57,186 nucleotides of DNA from an uncultured Pelagibacteraceae bacterium (GTDB lineage Bacteria > Pseudomonadota > Alphaproteobacteria > Pelagibacterales > Pelagibacteraceae): contig CACDJC010000005.1 in the NCBI GenBank assembly GCA_902552475.1, positions 1 through 57,186 on the forward strand. The letters are read 5' to 3'. Both the position numbers and the translations under genes were made by a program. Positions within the stretch are counted from its first letter, which is position 1. Every line of letters starts with the position of its first letter. Under the pieces are notes generated by a model that was not told where the DNA came from, did no database searches, and saw nothing but the letters and a program-made list of their open reading frames with translations. Positions 55,626 to 57,186 of this stretch are shown one piece after another.

Positions 55626-56121
55626 AATTATCTTTCAAATATTTATAACCAATGCTTTTTTTCCAACTTCTATCACTCAAACTTGTGAAAATATAATTTT
55701 TTTTAAAATGCTTAAATTCTTTATAACCGCACATCTTATTTAATTTTCTTATTTTATTATTCTTTATATTTATATAACTTTTTATTAATTTTAAATTTAA
55801 TTTAAAAAAAATTTCATAATGAAGCAAATTTATTACAAAAAAAGTCAAATAAGAATATTTTCTTTTAAATATATAAAAACCAGCATTGCATATTTTATTG
55901 TCTATCAATTTTACTTGTGCTAAGCCTATTTTGTCTTTTTTATAGATAATAATCCATGCAAATGATATTTTTTTTTTTAGTTTTTCTTTAAACCAAATAT
56001 CATGCTCTAAAGATGTTATTTTTTTTCTTAATAAATACTGATTAACTTTTTTATTGTTTCTCCATTTAAAAATTAAAGACTTATCTTTATTTTTTAAAGA
56101 GCGAAATTTAAGAAATTTCAT
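55612..56121 (-). CDS. GNAT family N-acyltransferase (PseH-like)
   Basis: The 169-residue protein resembles sugar N-acetyltransferases of the PseH type by its start (RSLKNKDKSLIFKWRNNKKVNQYL) and ending with INIKNNKIRKLNKMCGY. The acetyl-CoA loop is not of a clear Q/RxxGxG/A form. As it lies next to an ACP and FkbH gene, it may take an acyl group from ACP instead of acetyl-CoA; that is inference. Confidence 0.72.
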   Translation of the reverse strand: MKFLKFRSLKNKDKSLIFKWRNNKKVNQYLLRKKITSLEHDIWFKEKLKKKISFAWIIIYKKDKIGLAQVKLIDNKICNAGFYIFKRKYSYLTFFVINLLHYEIFFKLNLKLIKSYINIKNNKIRKLNKMCGYKEFKHFKKNYIFTSLSDRSWKKSIGYKYLKDNYGKL

Positions 56122-56342
56122 TTTTTACTAAGAATTATTTCCTCAATAAGCGCGTAGCTTAACATCTCATTAATTTCATCATCAGTAAATTTTATTTTAA
56201 ATTCTTTTTCATATGCCATTACTAAATTCATATGTGCTAGAGAGTCCCATTTTTTAGTATTTTCAGGAGATGTGTTACTTTTTATTTTAGCTATATTTAA
56301 CCCTGTAATTTTTGAAAATATTTTTTTTATTTTATTTTGCAT
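56118..56342 (-). CDS. Acyl carrier protein
   Basis: The 74-residue protein has the phosphopantetheine site WDSLAHMNL with S34, flanked by a helix-loop pattern of ACPs (KIFSKITG; FKIKFTDDEINEM). In the FkbH/ACP/GNAT arrangement it probably carries a glyceryl or related acyl group. It overlaps both neighbours by four to eleven bases. Confidence 0.9.
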   Translation of the reverse strand: MQNKIKKIFSKITGLNIAKIKSNTSPENTKKWDSLAHMNLVMAYEKEFKIKFTDDEINEMLSYALIEEIILSKK

Positions 56343-57186
56343 AAATTACTTTTATTGGTTCACGTTTTTTTTTCTCATTTAAAAAATCGACAACATTTTT
56401 TGAAAAAATTTTTTTATTTCCTAAATTTTTTATAATTTTAAATCCGTTTTTGCTATAAAAGTTTTCTACAATTTTGTTTTTAGGTCCTTTTATATATAAA
56501 GCCTCAACTTTTTTTATTTTCATTGAATTAATTAATTTAATCAACTCTTTTAAAAATGTTTCTTCTACTTCCCTACCCATTACTCTGCAACTCATCAAAA
56601 AGTTTTCTATAGTTGCTAGGTTTTTTTTAAAATTAATAGAAATATCAGCAAGTCCAATAGTGCCATATTCTCCAAATTTATCTTTAAGTGAAATTGCATA
56701 TATTTTATTTTTTTTATTTTTAATTTTTTTTTTAATTTCATTTAAAGTGTGTCTCTGTAAAGTTAAATTAAATTGATTTGTTTTTTGTGTTAGTTGGGCC
56801 AATCTTTCTATATCGAAAAATTTTGATTGACCAAAATGTAATTCCAAATCTAAAGTTTTAAGATATTCGCTGTAAGAACTTTTTTCTCTAATTTTAATTC
56901 TTTTATTTTCTTGTGAATAAAATTCATTTCTCAACTTATCTTCTTTGGTAATACTCTCATTTTTGTTAAAAAATTTACAAACATCAAATAGAACTTTTTT
57001 ATAATCATTCAAATTTTTTGGTACTTTTACACAATCAATGTCTTTGATAGAATTTTGTACTTCCGAAATCTCAAAATCAGAGTCATCCAAAAATACAAAT
57101 GAACTTGTACCCAAATTTAATTCTTTAGAAATTTCAATTATATTTTTTGATTTTGTTTCCCAGTTAATTTTTTTAATATTAAATTT
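56332..57186 (-). CDS. FkbH-like HAD-IIIC/GNAT protein (N-terminus beyond window)
   Basis: The frame is open through the right edge. It reads KINWETKSKNIIEISKELN before a TTG at 57114, so that codon is internal. Visible are SFVFLDDSDFE (HAD IIIC motif), LAQLTQKTNQFN, and a C-terminal GNAT-like part with IENFLMSCRVMGREVE. FkbH proteins load a glyceryl unit from 1,3-bisphosphoglycerate onto an ACP; an ACP gene follows directly. The nucleophile DxDxT of the HAD part lies outside the window. Confidence 0.85.
   Translation of the reverse strand, partial: KFNIKKINWETKSKNIIEISKELNLGTSSFVFLDDSDFEISEVQNSIKDIDCVKVPKNLNDYKKVLFDVCKFFNKNESITKEDKLRNEFYSQENKRIKIREKSSYSEYLKTLDLELHFGQSKFFDIERLAQLTQKTNQFNLTLQRHTLNEIKKKIKNKKNKIYAISLKDKFGEYGTIGLADISINFKKNLATIENFLMSCRVMGREVEETFLKELIKLINSMKIKKVEALYIKGPKNKIVENFYSKNGFKIIKNLGNKKIFSKNVVDFLNEKKKREPIKVIYAK

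Noticed and set aside
1-57186. CRISPR arrays, insertion sequences, integrases or prophage genes
   Set aside because: No regularly spaced repeats, transposase motifs, integrase genes or terminal inverted repeats were seen. The accessory region shows no attachment-site repeat that I could find by eye.

Overview
The window looks like a piece of a streamlined, very AT-rich marine alphaproteobacterial genome of the SAR11 type (Pelagibacterales). The evidence is tightly packed or overlapping genes, a classic alphaproteobacterial core order (tolQ-tolR-tolA-tolB-pal-cpoB-tilS-ftsH-folP-glmM; a three-gene proton-translocating transhydrogenase; the DUF1013 regulator TrcR), and a 5S rRNA gene that is not next to a 23S gene but borders a long block of surface-polysaccharide genes. 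As I recall, this last arrangement is the SAR11 'hypervariable region 2'. The assignment rests on content and organisation; no search was run.

Bases 1 to about 31,020 are ordinary core genome. From the left there is the tail of a Sua5-like gene, an ABC-2 exporter pair, tRNA-Arg(TCG), rluD and rpoH. A long minus-strand run follows: purA-thiD-glmM-folP-ftsH-tilS-cpoB-pal-tolB-tolA-tolR-tolQ-ruvC-yebC, a YmdB-like phosphoesterase, 5-formyl-THF cyclo-ligase, zapA and a ZapB-like coiled coil. A plus-strand run comes next: transketolase, gap, pgk, class I aldolase, thiE, efp, suhB, rpmE, trcR, rpsU and tRNA-fMet. Then pntB, the second alpha subunit and pntA lie on minus, followed by a 41-codon bL36 gene.

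Bases about 31,025 to 57,186 are accessory surface-carbohydrate DNA, with 5S rRNA at 31,923-32,040. Between 31 and 44 kb are an epimerase, two methyltransferases, a polysaccharide deacetylase-like protein, a GT-C-like membrane protein with a DPM1-like partner, a GT2 enzyme, an O-antigen ligase/polymerase-like protein, a WecA-like initiating transferase, an AsnB-type amidotransferase, a GT-B-like protein with HP and SS motifs, and a sulfotransferase. A 2OG-Fe(II) oxygenase and a class III aminotransferase form a small plus-strand pair at 44.3-46.4 kb.

The most interesting part is a 12-gene minus-strand operon from 57.2 down to 46.4 kb. In transcription order it holds an FkbH-like HAD/GNAT protein (cut by the window end), an acyl carrier protein, a GNAT, a methyltransferase, a second degenerate ACP-like protein, an SDR reductase, a KAS III (FabH-like) enzyme, PseI, a PseF-like cytidylyltransferase, a GNAT fused to an aldo/keto reductase, PseB, and an RmlD-like reductase fused to a PseC-like aminotransferase. 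I read this as a pseudaminic-acid-type nonulosonate pathway joined to a carrier-protein-based acyl (possibly glyceryl or methylated glyceryl) tailoring module. No PseG is visible. No intergenic stretch exceeds 300 bases apart from the one containing the 5S gene.
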